Part shown: piece after piece, positions 20,801 through 31,716 of the stretch
Layout of the letters: each line of letters starts with the position of its first letter
Numbering within the stretch: position 1 is the first letter of the stretch
Assembly (NCBI RefSeq): GCF_020520425.1
Contig: NC_079491.1
Coordinates: 47,048,027 to 47,112,026 of the forward strand
DNA length: 64,000 bases
Reading direction: 5' to 3'
Origin: Spinacia oleracea
Taxonomy: Eukaryota > Streptophyta > Magnoliopsida > Caryophyllales > Amaranthaceae
Position numbers and translations under genes: made by a program
Notes under the pieces: generated by a model
What the model was told of the DNA's origin: nothing
What the model saw: the letters and a program-made list of their open reading frames with translations, nothing else
Databases searched by the model: none

Positions 20801-23800
20801 AGCTGGAACTGTTTTCCCAGCGGATGCAAAACAAGATGGAGATTGGTTGAAAAGGTGGGATAAAGGATAAATGGAAAAAGAAGTGTGTGTATCACGCAAA
20901 AAAACAAAGGAACAAGTTGAAGCAAGCAATTGGAAAATTGACCTATTCCGGCAAAAATGTTTCACATAGTAACAAAAACATTTTATAAGGTGTTTCCTCA
21001 CAAAACATTTTCGAAAAGGTGCTATCTCACAAATTAGTGTTTTAAAAGATGTTTTTTCTCAAACTTCCCACTAAAAGTTACTATTCTTAATTTGTTTCAA
21101 ATCAAATATATATGATGTGGCATTTTCCACAAACTTCAAGTGAATGATAGTCAAACTATCAATCAAGGTTGGCCGCTCTTTTGAAATTGCATAAATAAAC
21201 TTTCAAGGCTCTACTGTTTAATAATGCTTCAAATTAGTTGTTTATGTTTCCGGTTTTATAGCATTAGTTATAGTTAATGGGCTAGTGCTTTGCTTAGTAA
21301 CAACATATTTATATTGTACTTCCTTTGTTCTTATTTACATGACACAATTATTTAGTCACGTTTACCAATGCACGATTTCAAACAAAATATCTTTAATTAT
21401 GGATAAGAAAAACGTATAAGAAGTTGATATTGAAAAAATATTTATTGAGGCTAATCTAACAAGACGTCACACGACTATGTTTTTTCTTAAATATAAATCA
21501 GAAAAGGTAGTCAAAGGAGCTTGTGTGAATAGTGTCCAAAACCCAATTGTGTCATGTAAATAAGAATGAAGGAAGTAGGTTAAAACTATTAGGAATTAGT
21601 GGGATCATGTTTATCTCACGTTCCTAATTTCTAGTTGTCAGTTTGTTTTTGGAGTCTTATTTAAAGACTTGTGTTTGTACTTTTCTGTTGCATTGAATAA
21701 GATAATTAATTATCCCATTTATCTTTTGCAAATCTCCTTTACATCTCCAACATATTTTGGTATCAGAGCCAGAAAGAGTAAAGTAAGAGAGAGAATTAAA
21801 AACTTGAGAGGAAGCAACGCCTAACAATGGTGTAGCTTCCTCGGCTCAACCTTTGATCCCCATTTTCAGAGGGGAAAGATATCTTTGGAGTCTCAAAATG
21901 AAGACCATGTTTAGGTCCCAAGAGTTGTGGGATTTGGTGGAGAAAGGCTATGACGAACCCTGGAGAACGGCTATGACGAACCCGACCCGACACCGGCCAT
22001 TCCTGATCAGCAATTGAGGGAGAACCGCAAGAGAGATGCTAAGGCGTTGTTCTTCATTCAATTAGCATCAGATGATGTTATTTTCCTCAAATTTCATTAG
22101 CTAACAATGCACGTGAAGCTTGGGAGATGGGAGAGAAGGAACCTATTCAAGATTATTGGCAAGAGTGCCTGCAATTGTTACCTTATGAGGTCTTTTGAAG
22201 AAGACATTAGCAATCAATTGTTGTGAGAAAAGTTTTGAGAACCTTAAATGAAACCTTCGATCGAGTTGTACCGGCAATTGAGGAACCAAAGTATTTGTCC
22301 ATATACACCTTTTGATGAATTGATGAGTTCTTTGTTATCTCATGAAGCTAGGTTGAAGAAATCTAGCACCAAGGTGGAGGAGAAGGCTTTTCAAGCGAAG
22401 GGGGAGTTTTCATTCAAAGGGAAGTCAGAGAATTTTGGAGACCGTGGACAGGGAAGAGGCGGCTTCTGTGGTCGAGGTCGTGGTCAATTTGGTGATTGTC
22501 AAAACAAGAGGTTCATTCAGTGCCGGTATTGCAAGAGGAATGGCCATAAGGATTTTGATGGTTGGGCCAAGCAAAAGGATGAAAAGCTGCAAGATTATGA
22601 GAACATCTACGACGAAAACAAGCAATTTGAGGTTCAATCTCCTACACAAGACACGAATAACGAGTTGTGGTTCGTGAACAGCGGATGCTCAAATCATATG
22701 TTCTGGCATGGAGATGATGTTTAAGGAGTTAGACGAGTCTAAGAAGAGTGAAATTCGTATTGGAGATAACAAGCTCATGCCAGTAGATGGCAAGGGAACT
22801 ATTGGCATCAAAACAACCTCGGATAATGTAAAATTTCTCAATGATGTTCAATATGTTCCAAATTTAGCTCATAATCTTGAGAGTTGGACAATTGTTGGGT
22901 AGTGGATAATCTGGTGTGTTTGTGTTTCACAATGGTGCATGTTCAATTCATTAAGAAAACTGGTAGCCTAATAGTTAGCATACCAATGGCACAAAATAAA
23001 ATAATTCCCCTGAATGTTAGTGATGTGAAAATTTGTGCTTTGGTTCCAAAAAAATGACGAGTCAAAATTGTGGCATTTGTGTTTTGGGCACTTGAATGAA
23101 AAAGGACTGAAATTGTTGCGGGGAGAAAATGGTCGTGGGGTTGCCTAGTGTAGGCGATATCAGTTTCTGTGAGGGGTGTGATTTCTTGTAAACAAATCCT
23201 ATAGGGCTTGCGCTTGTCTTGAAATTGTGCATGTAGATTTGTGTGATCCTATGAGTGTAGAGTCTACCGGAGGAAGTAAGTATTTTCTGTTGTTTACGGT
23301 TTATTATAGCCGCTTGAGTTGGGTATACTTCTTGAAGTTCAAATCAGAGACTTTCGAGTATTTCAATAAGTTCAAGGCACCTGTGGAAAATGAGTGCGGC
23401 TACAGTATTATGGTGCTCCGTACAGACAGAGGTGGTGAATTTACATCTAGCAACTTTAATAGATATCCTGAGATGTATGGCCTTCGCAGGAGCTCATTGC
23501 ACTTTATAGTTTATACTCTACAGCAAATCGGGGTAGCAGGACGCTTGTTGGGATGGCGAGGAGCATGATCGCATTTGCAGGTGTTCGGTGGATTTTCTCC
23601 AAGTACAAGAAGGTCCAACTGAAATTTTTTGTGACAACAAAGCAACAATCGCGATGACAAAACATCCAGCATTTCACAGCAGGAGTAAGCACATAGATAT
23701 TCATTTTCATTTCATTTGTAATTGGAAAATTTGATAAAGACGGTCCCAACTATGAACGTTTGTCTTTAAAAGGTCCCAAGTACGGATTATTACTGGCAAG

Positions 23801-26800
23801 TCCCAACTAAAGGGGGTGTTGACTTTGCGTGGTCCTTTTTAAAAAAATGACCGGTTATGTGAGTGAAAGATGATGACGTGTCAGGTAATTTAAAAAAGTC
23901 ACATGCCAATTTTAAAAAGCCCACCCATTTACTAAAAAGCCCACCCATTTAATTAAAACCCACCCATTTAATTAAATCCCACTCAGTTGAGTAAAACCCA
24001 CCCATTTAAATAAGAACAAATAAGAAACTCAAATTGAGCACTTCATGATAACGATCATATACTGAAGAATCCTTAGATCAAAGCTAAAGTGAAAAATATC
24101 CGCCCAGCACCATTGAACAATTAATCCAGTGTCGACCACCTAGCGTACGCCGACAACCTCATCATTGTGATTTGCACTGCTCCACACAGAAGGGGGTTAA
24201 TCCTCTCTTGACAAAATACAACACCTCCACTCCACCGATTTCTTCCTAAGAAACTTCTCCATTAATGGTGGCTAATTTACGACTTTTCGTTTGAGTTTGT
24301 GGCCAGTTTAGGTCCCAGTCGATTTCTTTCCATGAGTCAAAATTGAGTCGCAGTTCAATTTGTTGAAATGTGGTACTACACGAGTAATTCGGAAATTTTC
24401 GTGGGTGGGTGGTTTTTCTCGTTTGGGCTTTTTCCGGCGGCCTGATCCCAACCATTTAAGTGATCGTGATGGATATGAATGCTGGAATGTGCGGAAGAGA
24501 GAGGGGAATCCGGAGGTGGATTTTTATTTCGGTGGTGGTAAGTTTTGGGCTGGGTGTGTATGGTTATAGGTGGGATTTGGTAGGTTAGTCGGCGGCAAGG
24601 TGGATGGGGTTGGGGTCGCGGTGGCAGGGTGAGCGGTGTAAGCGGTGGGTTTGGGACTTTGGATTACGCAGTTTCTCTAGGTGAGGGAGAACTGGAGAAG
24701 TGATGAGGGAGGATGAAGATTATTTTTATTTCAATTAAATTCAAATAGTAAAGATAAAGATAAATTAAAAAAATAAACAATTCGAAAAGTTTTGACTTAC
24801 AAAACCGGTCACCGGTAAAAAGGACCACACGAAATCAACACCCCCATTAGTTGGGACCTGCCAGTAATATTTGCCTGTACTTGGGACCTTTTAAAGATGA
24901 ATGGTCATAGTTGGAACCGCCTTTGTCAATTTTTCCTTTGTAATTTGGTTACCAATGGAAAGATAGTCCTGATATATTGCAACACAAACCAACAAGTTCT
25001 TGATGATCTTACAAAGTCTCTATCACAGGCTAAGCGTTATTTTTTCCGGCTGCAGATGGGAGTTACAGATATTTGAAGCGGGGGGGGGGTGTTTGATATT
25101 GCTTCAAATTAGTTGTTTGTGTTTCCTGTTTTCTAGCATTAGTTGTAGTTAATGGGTTAGTGCTTTGCTTAGTCAACAGCATGCTTATATCGTAGTTTAG
25201 AAGTATTAGGAGTTAGTGGGACCATGTCTATCTCACGTTCCTAATTTCTAGTTGTCAGTTTGTTTTTGAAGTCTTATTTAAAAACTTGTGTTTGTGCTTT
25301 TCTGTTGCATTGAATAAGATAATTAATTCTCCCATCTATCTTTTGCAATTCCTTTACATCTACCACTTACCTCTCCAACCCCAACACACTAGCAAATAAA
25401 CAACAAAAAATTTAAAATAAATTAAATTTCTCACATTGATGTGGTACATGTCTTAATAGAGGTCATTAGATTTGAAACAGAGAAAGCAATACATTATAAA
25501 TGTTTCTACAACAGGAAGTGAAACCTAGGTTTGGATTCATAGACAATTGAAACTGTGACATGCGCATGTGTTAAGATGAGAACTTTTCTATTTTTTGGAA
25601 CTCAGATCAGCTATCGTGTGTATAGCGAAGTTAGTAGATGGATGATTGGATGGTAACACTTATTACGTTATTTTGTTACAAATCATGATCTTGCAAAGAT
25701 TGAACAAAAAGAAATATCCCGCCCCACATTGAAATGAAAGCAGGAAGGAAAAACACCTTCCTTACCAGAAAACTTTCTTTGCTACAAGTTGGAGGTGATA
25801 TTAGAGTTAACATCTGAGATAATAAGAATAGAAAATTCGGACAGATTGTCAATAATAATAATTTTACCTTAATTGATGATTGAAGTTCCCTCGCTGTCAT
25901 ATCAAGTCCAAAAGCATAACCTGAAAGTCAAGATTACGTCAAAAAAATTCTTTCAAGCCCAAGAAGAAGCATTGTGCTAGATCATTAGGCTACAAAAGAA
26001 AGTATTCATGGGAAAAAACAAACAGTTGTTCCAGGTCAGATAGAAGACTAGCAAGCTAGAATAAACTCCTCACCAAACGTAATCAAGACGCTTAACGCAT
26101 AAGTTGACCACAACACAGTGGTGGATTGGAGATCATCCTAATCGCTAATCTGAGTTGGAGAGCAGATTCACGACAACAATTTAAGGGAATGTGTCGAAGA
26201 AAAGTTACATTAGAGTATTAGACAGTTGGAGGGGAAATTGGAATCTCACTGTTAACGAAGAAACTCAAAAGGCAACAAAGTGTCATAGTCAGAACCTCCG
26301 TCAAAGTTGACGTCCTTGCTAACACACAAGTCAATTGTTTGAACATTTTGAAGAAGGCGGCGGCGGGGGGAGGGGGGGGGTGGGGGGTGCTCCAACCCAA
26401 TTGACTTTAACCAACGAGAGGCAGATCACACAGACCCCAATTCTTACCCCGAATATTGAACAAGAATTCAGGTTTAATCACTTCACATGATGCCAAAAAC
26501 AAATGATCATGACTAGTTCAAGAATCACGATCTACCCTCACAAAACACCATAGAAGAAATTTACTTCCATATGTTTTATTTTAAGAGTATTTAAGACATC
26601 CATGTAAAATTAGGTATTTTTGTTTATATTAGGGATATATCTTTTTATGCTTGGTGAGGCCTATTGCTCATTACTTGGTTTCTTTAACTTTTAGGAGTTT
26701 GTCTTTTCAGTTTTCACATAATAGTAAAATACTAAAATATCTCAACCACATTTTTTTCCATTCTCTTTCACATTGTTCTGAATTGCCCTCCAATTTGCAA

Positions 26801-28267
26801 GAACTCCAAACCATTATGTGAAGGCATATCTGCTTTGCAACATAAGTTCTTCATATCCTAGAACATAAAACCATCAACAAGCGAAGTTTTAAGGAATCCA
26901 GGCACCTAAAACTAGCCCCCTAAACCATTTGGGAATATGATGTCCTTAACTCCTTAATCTTCTTCATTTCACATTTGTCGTGGATAAAGTAACCATTTTA
27001 ATTTTGAAAACTGGAAACTACTTTTTGTGGTTTCATATTTTGGTTTTTAGTTTTATAAAATATAAAAAATTGAAAACAAAAAACGATACCGAAGGGGCCC
27101 TCGTGTTTGAGTGTTTGTGCCAGCCTTTTGGTGTTTGGCCCCTGCTTGTATGATGTTTGTGTATAACTTCCCTTGTGGTTAACAAAATTAATATTTTACC
27201 AAAAAAAAAACCTACATTTCCACGCTCACCCATAAGCTGTTCTTCAGTCTAATCACATACTTCGTATAATTCCTTCTTTTGATATCACAAATTTCAATAC
27301 CTGACTTTTAGGTTGGAGTATAACAATTATTTGTAGGCATGTTAATAACAATTTCCTGCAAACTCAATCCAATAGCGGGGCGTTTGGTAGGTAGAAATGG
27401 GCGTATGGTCCCCCTAGGAATTGAGGAATTCCCATAAAACAAAAACCCCCTAGGTATGCAAATCTAAGGAAACAAACAAAGCACTATTGAAAACAACAAA
27501 ATGAAAATATTATACATCAATTTCCACACAGGATCAGCTAGCGTTGCACTTTATAAAATCTCAGAAGACGATCAAGAAACATCTAACATCATAGGCAATA
27601 TGCCAACTCGCTCACCGAGAAAACCCAGCTTATTTCTTCTGAAGGTATCATCAAGTACCCTATAAAGAAAGGATCCAACAAAGTAGAAATTTACAGAAAT
27701 TGTTCAACTTCCTCTTATGGATACTCTAAACAACAGTTCTACTTCTTCCAGCACATAAATAAATTACATAATCATCCAAGTACAGAAGCTCCAATTGTAA
27801 AAACTTTCAAAAGTTGAAAATTTCCCAAATCAATTATACTCTTATTTATGCCACAAGGAACAAAAAGCAGAATACCCTTCAATTAATATTCTAATCCGAT
27901 ATCATTTCTTAATAGAAATTACTCAACTGCAATGAATCTACTAATAAATGAATAAATCAAGCACAAAAATACCAAAAAAAAATACCAAAAAAAATCCGGA
28001 TAAAAAACCTGCAATGTAATCCATGGCGGAAGATTCAGGAACATCGCGAGCTTTCTTGGCAATAACGACAGCAAGTTCAGCTTCATAGTGAAGATGTTGC
28101 ATAGAAGATGGGATTTGAATGGTACCTCCATTGACTAAATAAGAAGATGTTGGTTTCATAAACAGAACAGGTTCTTTGGGGATCGGATTGCCAAGTTCTT
28201 TGGCGTGGTTAGCATAGTTACGACCAACGCAGATTATCTTCGTCCCTATTTCGATTAGCTTCGACAT
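17859..28267 (-). CDS. FAHD1: FAHD1-like acylpyruvase / oxaloacetate decarboxylase
   Basis: Six exons join in phase on the minus strand: 28267-28009, 25920-25868, 19318-19256, 19172-19122, 19003-18886 and 17974-17859. All introns are GT-AG, giving 219 codons. The product belongs to the fumarylacetoacetate hydrolase family, whose FAHD1 members cleave acylpyruvates and decarboxylate oxaloacetate, usually in mitochondria. Family motifs are [15 protein letters not shown] near the start, the metal-binding glutamates of [10 protein letters not shown] (E62, E64) and an aspartate in GYAFGLD (D93). GLPW...[37 protein letters not shown] and a final GITGL follow. The length matches the family (about 220). 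The start ATG is 15 codons before VGRN, with no obvious transit peptide. Intron 2 is 6.5 kb because of nested transposons. All exons look intact. Confidence 0.93.
20221..21069. mobile_element. MULE-like foldback element, 849 bp
   Basis: The terminal inverted repeats begin GGGAATTTGTGAAAAAACAC on the left and end with the complement of GGGAAGTTTGAGAAAAAACA on the right. Similarity continues imperfectly inwards. The element is flanked by the exact 9-bp duplication ACTAAAAAG at 20212-20220 and 21070-21078. A 9-bp duplication with long inverted repeats is typical of Mutator-like elements. No transposase is present, so it is non-autonomous. It lies in FAHD1 intron 2. Confidence 0.88.
21215..21752 (+). 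repeat. Copia 5' LTR split by a Stowaway MITE
   Basis: Without the 259-bp MITE plus TA insertion this LTR is about 279 bp, close to the 276-bp partner at 25090-25365. The two LTRs show clearly more differences than those of the Gypsy element, so the insertion is older. Confidence 0.88.
21319..21575. mobile_element. Stowaway MITE inside a Copia LTR
   Basis: This 257-bp element has long inverted repeats, CTTCCTTTGTTCTTATTTAC on the left and its complement on the right. It is flanked by TA (21317-21318 and 21576-21577). Stowaway (Tc1/mariner) MITEs have this form. Confidence 0.9.
21753..22724 (+). pseudogene. gag: Copia leader and gag remnant
   Basis: After the primer site the region encodes broken gag pieces up to a 158-codon open frame from 22248. 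That frame holds a basic glycine-rich stretch and a zinc knuckle of form C-R-Y-C-...-G-H in which the last cysteine is replaced (KDFDGW). It then enters protease, where the usual D-S-G active site reads NSGCSNHM, so the catalytic aspartate is lost. Confidence 0.75.
22725..25076 (+). pseudogene. pol: Copia pol remnant
   Basis: Integrase-core pieces are at 23227-23480, with D in [10 protein letters not shown] and D in [15 protein letters not shown]. After about 23520 the frame breaks, and sequence jumps to the end of RNase H at about 23610 ([21 protein letters not shown]), so the reverse transcriptase is missing. The last part (TNGKIV...LTKSLSQAK) resumes at 24946, after a MULE inserted within the codons for F-I-C-N. 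It ends just before the polypurine tract. Confidence 0.8.
23724..24936. mobile_element. MULE-like foldback element in Copia pol
   Basis: Inverted repeats of over 120 bases start GGAAAATTTGATAAAGACGG on the left. They are mirrored on the right by the complement of GGAAAAATTGACAAAGGCGG. The exact 9-bp duplication TTTGTAATT flanks them (23715-23723 and 24937-24945). Removing the element and one duplication restores continuity of the RNase H reading frame. The interior (24000-24720) shows no transposase, and its open frames are unremarkable. It is non-autonomous. Confidence 0.92.
25090..25365 (+). repeat. Copia 3' LTR
   Basis: A 276-bp LTR begins TGTTTGATATTGC directly after the G-run polypurine tract and ends CTACCA. 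It is the partner of the LTR at 21215-21752. Confidence 0.88.
26356..26388 (+). other. G-rich run in FAHD1 intron 1
   Basis: GGCGGCGGCGGGG followed by two long G runs gives more than four G-tracts within about 33 bases. This could form a quadruplex in the non-template strand of the minus-strand gene. No gene function is implied. Confidence 0.5.
27090..27211 (+). mobile_element. LINE 3'-tail fragment
   Basis: The sequence ends with GTATAACTTCCCTTGTGGTT, AACAAAATTAATATTTTACC and a run of A (27200-27209). It resembles the 3' end of the LINE at 33064-46145 (TTTTTTGGTTAATAAAATC). It is probably a very short LINE insertion in FAHD1 intron 1. No coding remains. Confidence 0.4.
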
Positions 28268-28378
28268 TTTTTATTGATTAGTGTCTGCTTTGCTTTCTGC
28301 GGTCCTTTTTTGACTTCTTTTGCCCGTAAATTGCGTTTTCTAGGCGGACCTCTTTCGGAGTTAATTCTACTCACTCAA
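28268..28378 (-). promoter_or_regulatory. FAHD1 upstream region
   Basis: Only about 95 bases separate the FAHD1 ATG from the SINE target duplication (28364-28378). No convincing TATA box is visible on the minus strand here, so the promoter may be TATA-less or use DNA beyond the SINE. Confidence 0.35.
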
Positions 28379-28545
28379 CCAATTGACGGTTGGTGCAGTG
28401 GTGATTGGGGCTGAACTTGGTAGGAGAACTCGTATTCGATCTCCCGCAACAATAATTGGGAGGGGATTGGAACCTATCCACCCAGAACTCGCCCCGAATC
28501 TGGATTAACCCTAAGGGTGAACCGGGTACTAACACCAAAAAAAAA
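28379..28545 (+). mobile_element. tRNA-derived SINE upstream of FAHD1
   Basis: This 167-bp element contains an A-box-like TGGTGCAGTGGTGA and a B-box-like TATTCGATCTCC, the two parts of a polymerase III promoter, and ends in a run of A. A 15-bp target duplication with one mismatch flanks it: ATTCTACTCACTCAA at 28364-28378 and ATTCTACTTACTCAA at 28546-28560. Confidence 0.88.
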
Positions 28546-28609
28546 ATTCTACTTACTCAAACTTCACATTTTTCATTTCTGGCTGAATTTTATTGAGCGA
28601 TTTATATGT

Positions 28610-28862
28610 CAATATTCGCAACGTTTGATATTTTAACATTATTCACATATTCCACTTTAACTATTGTTGGTGATCTATAGGTCAAATAAAACATATTCAC
28701 GTGGATCTTATTAGATTCGTCTCAATGCGTATTTTTAAAACATCAATTTTTTATAATTTTTGTTTGAAGAAAATTTAAGATATTGACGATCTACATTGTG
28801 CATTGGCATGCATTGGCATGCGTGAAAGTGACAAACGTTACGAGTATTTATGAACGGAGAAA
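28610..28862. mobile_element. Decayed Stowaway-family MITE
   Basis: The interior (ATTATTCACATATTC, GTGGATCTTATTAGATT, a GCATTGGCATGCGTGAAA tract) matches the interior of the intact Stowaway element at 46349-46604. The right end GAACGGAGAAAGTA is recognisable. The left end is eroded. Confidence 0.6.
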
Positions 28863-28867
28863 GTATT

Positions 28868-29100
28868 ATTTAAAGATTCAATAATTTCCAAAATAAACCA
28901 CTTTTAAACTTATTTCCCTCTATATTGTCCACGTCAGCATGGAAGACAGAAAATTATTTATTTTTTTCTTTTCTCGGTTCAGCTTAGAACTGCCAACTGA
29001 AATGGCGGTTTTATTTTAACACAAACCGCCATTTGAATTGGTGGTTCAATGGTATAAACCGCCAACTCAAATGGCGGTTTGCTTTACTCATAATTATTTC
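28868..29100 (+). repeat. Left arm of the outer inverted-repeat element
   Basis: This arm (CCAAAATAAACCACTTTTAA, a CACGTCAGC box, then repeated AAACCGCCA...TGGCGGTTT palindromes) is matched in reverse complement by the right arm at 48497-48660 and 32720-32760. Together the arms form a long inverted repeat of roughly 230 bases, as in MULE-like elements. No target duplication could be fixed. Confidence 0.65.
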
Positions 29101-29364
29101 TCAAATTTCCATTTTGATATTTGCCATGAAGCACATTTGAAGACAACAATCCACGCGAAACCAAATACTCAACTGCTAGTTTACCTGCCTCGATGAAATT
29201 CGCCTCTAGGAGATGGCTGCAGGGATGGATGACGCTAAGATGGTTGAAAAGGTTTCGGAATTCCACCGCAAGAGGTCACTTCAAAATGAAAAGTTAGGGT
29301 TTTACCTTCGTTCAGCCACCGCAAGAGGTGGTCGGCGGAAGACGTGTGAGGCATTAGCAAATTA
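29101..29364 (+). other. Interior of the outer element, unassigned open frame
   Basis: A 63-codon frame from 29213 begins MAAGMDDAKMVEKVSEFHRK and is cut by the CACTA insertion at 29365. CCGCAAGAGGT is repeated at 29265 and 29319. I do not recognise it. The continuation right of the CACTA element (32658-32720) is short and shows no clear protein. Confidence 0.3.
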
Positions 29365-30330
29365 CACTACAACAAATATTGATTTTTGCGACTGCTTAGT
29401 TTAGTCGCAAAAAAGGGCAAAAAAGGGCAAAACGGTCGCAATAATGGTTTGCGACAGAACAACAGTCGCAGGTTGTCCGTAGCTGAAACCCTTGTCGCAA
29501 AAAAATTATTGCGACTAAAATGGCAGTAGCAATTTGTTTGCGACTGATATTAACGACTACATTACGACTATGGATCTGCGACCCAACATCAAATTTTTGC
29601 TACTGAAAGGCAGTCAATTAAAAAAAAGAAATTAACAAGTAAAATTAGTTGCTAATTTCATTTTCGAGAAGATTTCCATATCAAAATAAATACAATAACT
29701 CGAATTAAAGAAGAATATTATTCTGTATTATTCATCCCATCACATATATACACAAAAAATTTAGAAGTGATTACAGATCTAGTTATCTAAATAAAAAAGA
29801 TCGAAGAACATAATTTACGACCAAAAATAGATATTAGAATTAGAATTTACAAAATTAGAATCAACTTACTCAAGCACTAACCAATTTATACAAAAAAAAA
29901 AAAAACAATGCTTAATTTAAACTAGATCTGATTACTTGTATCCACAAATTCAAGGAGAAGATCTGATTACTTGTATCTGAAAAACGATTCGTCTCTTGCT
30001 GGACTTATTATTGGAGATCTAGATTGTGGTGTACGCCGCTAAGAAGAAGAGAGAAGATCAAGAATCAACTTATTTACCGCTTTAGTTTCCTGTACTTTTG
30101 TAGAACTTGCACTTCATTACTGGAGATTTGCAAAGCTTGTGGGGTTAATGCCAAAATCATTGGAAAATAATCGGATATAATATGTTAAGAGTTTAAATTT
30201 GGTGTTTTTGCTCTATTATTGAGGGGGGAAATGAGATAGACCCCCTCATAAAAATTACTAAGAGAAGAAGTATGAAGGGGATGACGGCTGGGATGGTGGA
30301 AGTGGGGATAGGGTTTTGCTTAAATACTTA

Positions 30331-31656
30331 GGGGCCGTTTGGTTGGAGAAGGGGAAAGGGAATGAGAATGAGAATGGGAATCAAGGAGAATGGAATGAAA
30401 ACCCTTTGTTTAAGAATGTTGTTTGGTTTGTCCATTCTTCTCCCTCTCTCTCTCCTAAGTAAGATAATAAATAATAAATAATAAATAATAAATAATAAAT
30501 ATTTTTTATTTTTTATTTATTTTTTATTATTTATTATTTATTACTAATTATTTATTCTTCATTATTGATTATTAATTATTATTTATTATTTATTTATTAT
30601 TTAATATTCATTATTTATTATTAATTATTTATTATTAATTACTAATTATTTATTATTTATTATTTATTATTCATTGTTTATATTTATTATTAATTAATAA
30701 TTAGTAATTAATAATTACTAATTACTAATTACTAATTACTAATTATTAATTATTAATTATTACTTATTAACTATTAACTATTAACTATTAACTATTAAAT
30801 ATTAATTATTAATTATTAATTATTAATTATTAATTATTAAATATTAAATATTAATTATTAATTATTAATTATTAATTATTAATTATTAATTATTAATTAT
30901 TAATTATTAATTATTAATTATTAATTATTAATTATTAATTATTAATTATTAATTATTAATTATTAATTATTAATTATTAATTATTAATTATTAATTATTA
31001 ATTATTAATTATTAATTATTAATTATTAATTATTAATTATTAATTATTAATTATTAATTATTAATTATTAATTATTAATTATTAATTATTAATTATTAAT
31101 TATTAATTATTAATTATTAATTATTAATTATTAATTATTAATTATTAATTATTAATTATTAATTATTAATTTTTATTATTAATTATTAATTTTATTTATT
31201 AATTATTAAGTATCAAATTATTAATTATTAAGTATTAATTATTAATTAGTAATTACTAATTATTAATTACTACTTACTAATTACTAATTACTAATTACTA
31301 ATTACTAATTAATAATTAATAATTAATAATTAATAATTAATAATTAATAATTAATAATTAATAATTAATAATTAATAATTAATAATTAATAATTAATAAT
31401 TAATAATTAATAATTAATAATTAATAATTAATAATTAATTATTAATTATTATTTATTATTTATAGAGAGTGGTCAAGGGAAAGGGAATGGCAAACCTTTG
31501 GGGGTGGTAGGGTATCAATTTAGAGGGATTTGGGGGTAAGTGAAAAAGAAAATAGGGTAAAGGGAATGACAAAAACTACCAAACAAACAACAACAAATGG
31601 AATGAAACCCCATCATTCCCTTTCCCTTTCCTGAAAACCCCCAACCAAACGCCCCC
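30331..31656. mobile_element. PIF/Harbinger-type MITE expanded by heptamer arrays
   Basis: The ends are GGGGCCGTTTGGTTGG on the left and CCAACCAAACGCCCCC on the right. They are flanked by TTA on both sides (30328-30330 and 31657-31659), the classic target duplication of PIF/Harbinger elements. Inner inverted similarity (GAAAGGGAATGA blocks) continues about 130 bases in. The middle kilobase is pure AT-rich heptamer repeat, so most of the 1326 bp is expansion. Confidence 0.88.
30463..31463. repeat. Inverted AT-rich heptamer arrays
   Basis: The tract 30796-31180 is mainly head-to-tail TTAATTA units. 31308-31437 is head-to-tail TAATAAT, which is a rotation of the reverse complement. The two therefore form a large inverted repeat able to fold back. 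Edges are mixed ATTATTT/AAATAAT and ACTAATT variants. Confidence 0.95.
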
Positions 31657-31716
31657 TTAGGTTTGGTCGTTTGGGTAGTGGGGTATAATTAGGGGTGGGT
31701 TTCTTGTTTTATGAAA

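Larger units (their letters stand above)
21215..25365 (+). mobile_element. Decayed Ty1/Copia retrotransposon in FAHD1 intron 2
   Basis: The LTRs are at 21215-21752 (enlarged by a MITE) and 25090-25365. Both begin TGTTT.ATA.TGCTTCAAATTAG-like and end CA. A primer site TGGTATCAGAGC (21758-21769), matching the initiator-methionine tRNA type, follows the 5' LTR. A G-rich polypurine tract lies at 25077-25089. Gag, protease and integrase pieces are visible. Most of the reverse transcriptase is deleted, and only the last RNase H part remains, split by a MULE. Flanks TCTAC and CTTAC are not a clean duplication. The element runs opposite to the FAHD1 gene. Confidence 0.88.

Noticed and set aside
24360..24569. 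69-codon frame inside the MULE at 23724-24936
   Set aside because: No domain, no start context, and it lies within a non-autonomous foldback element.
28379..28545. A functional tRNA gene
   Set aside because: Boxes A and B are only partly matched, no cloverleaf is evident, and the poly(A) end with target duplication marks a SINE.
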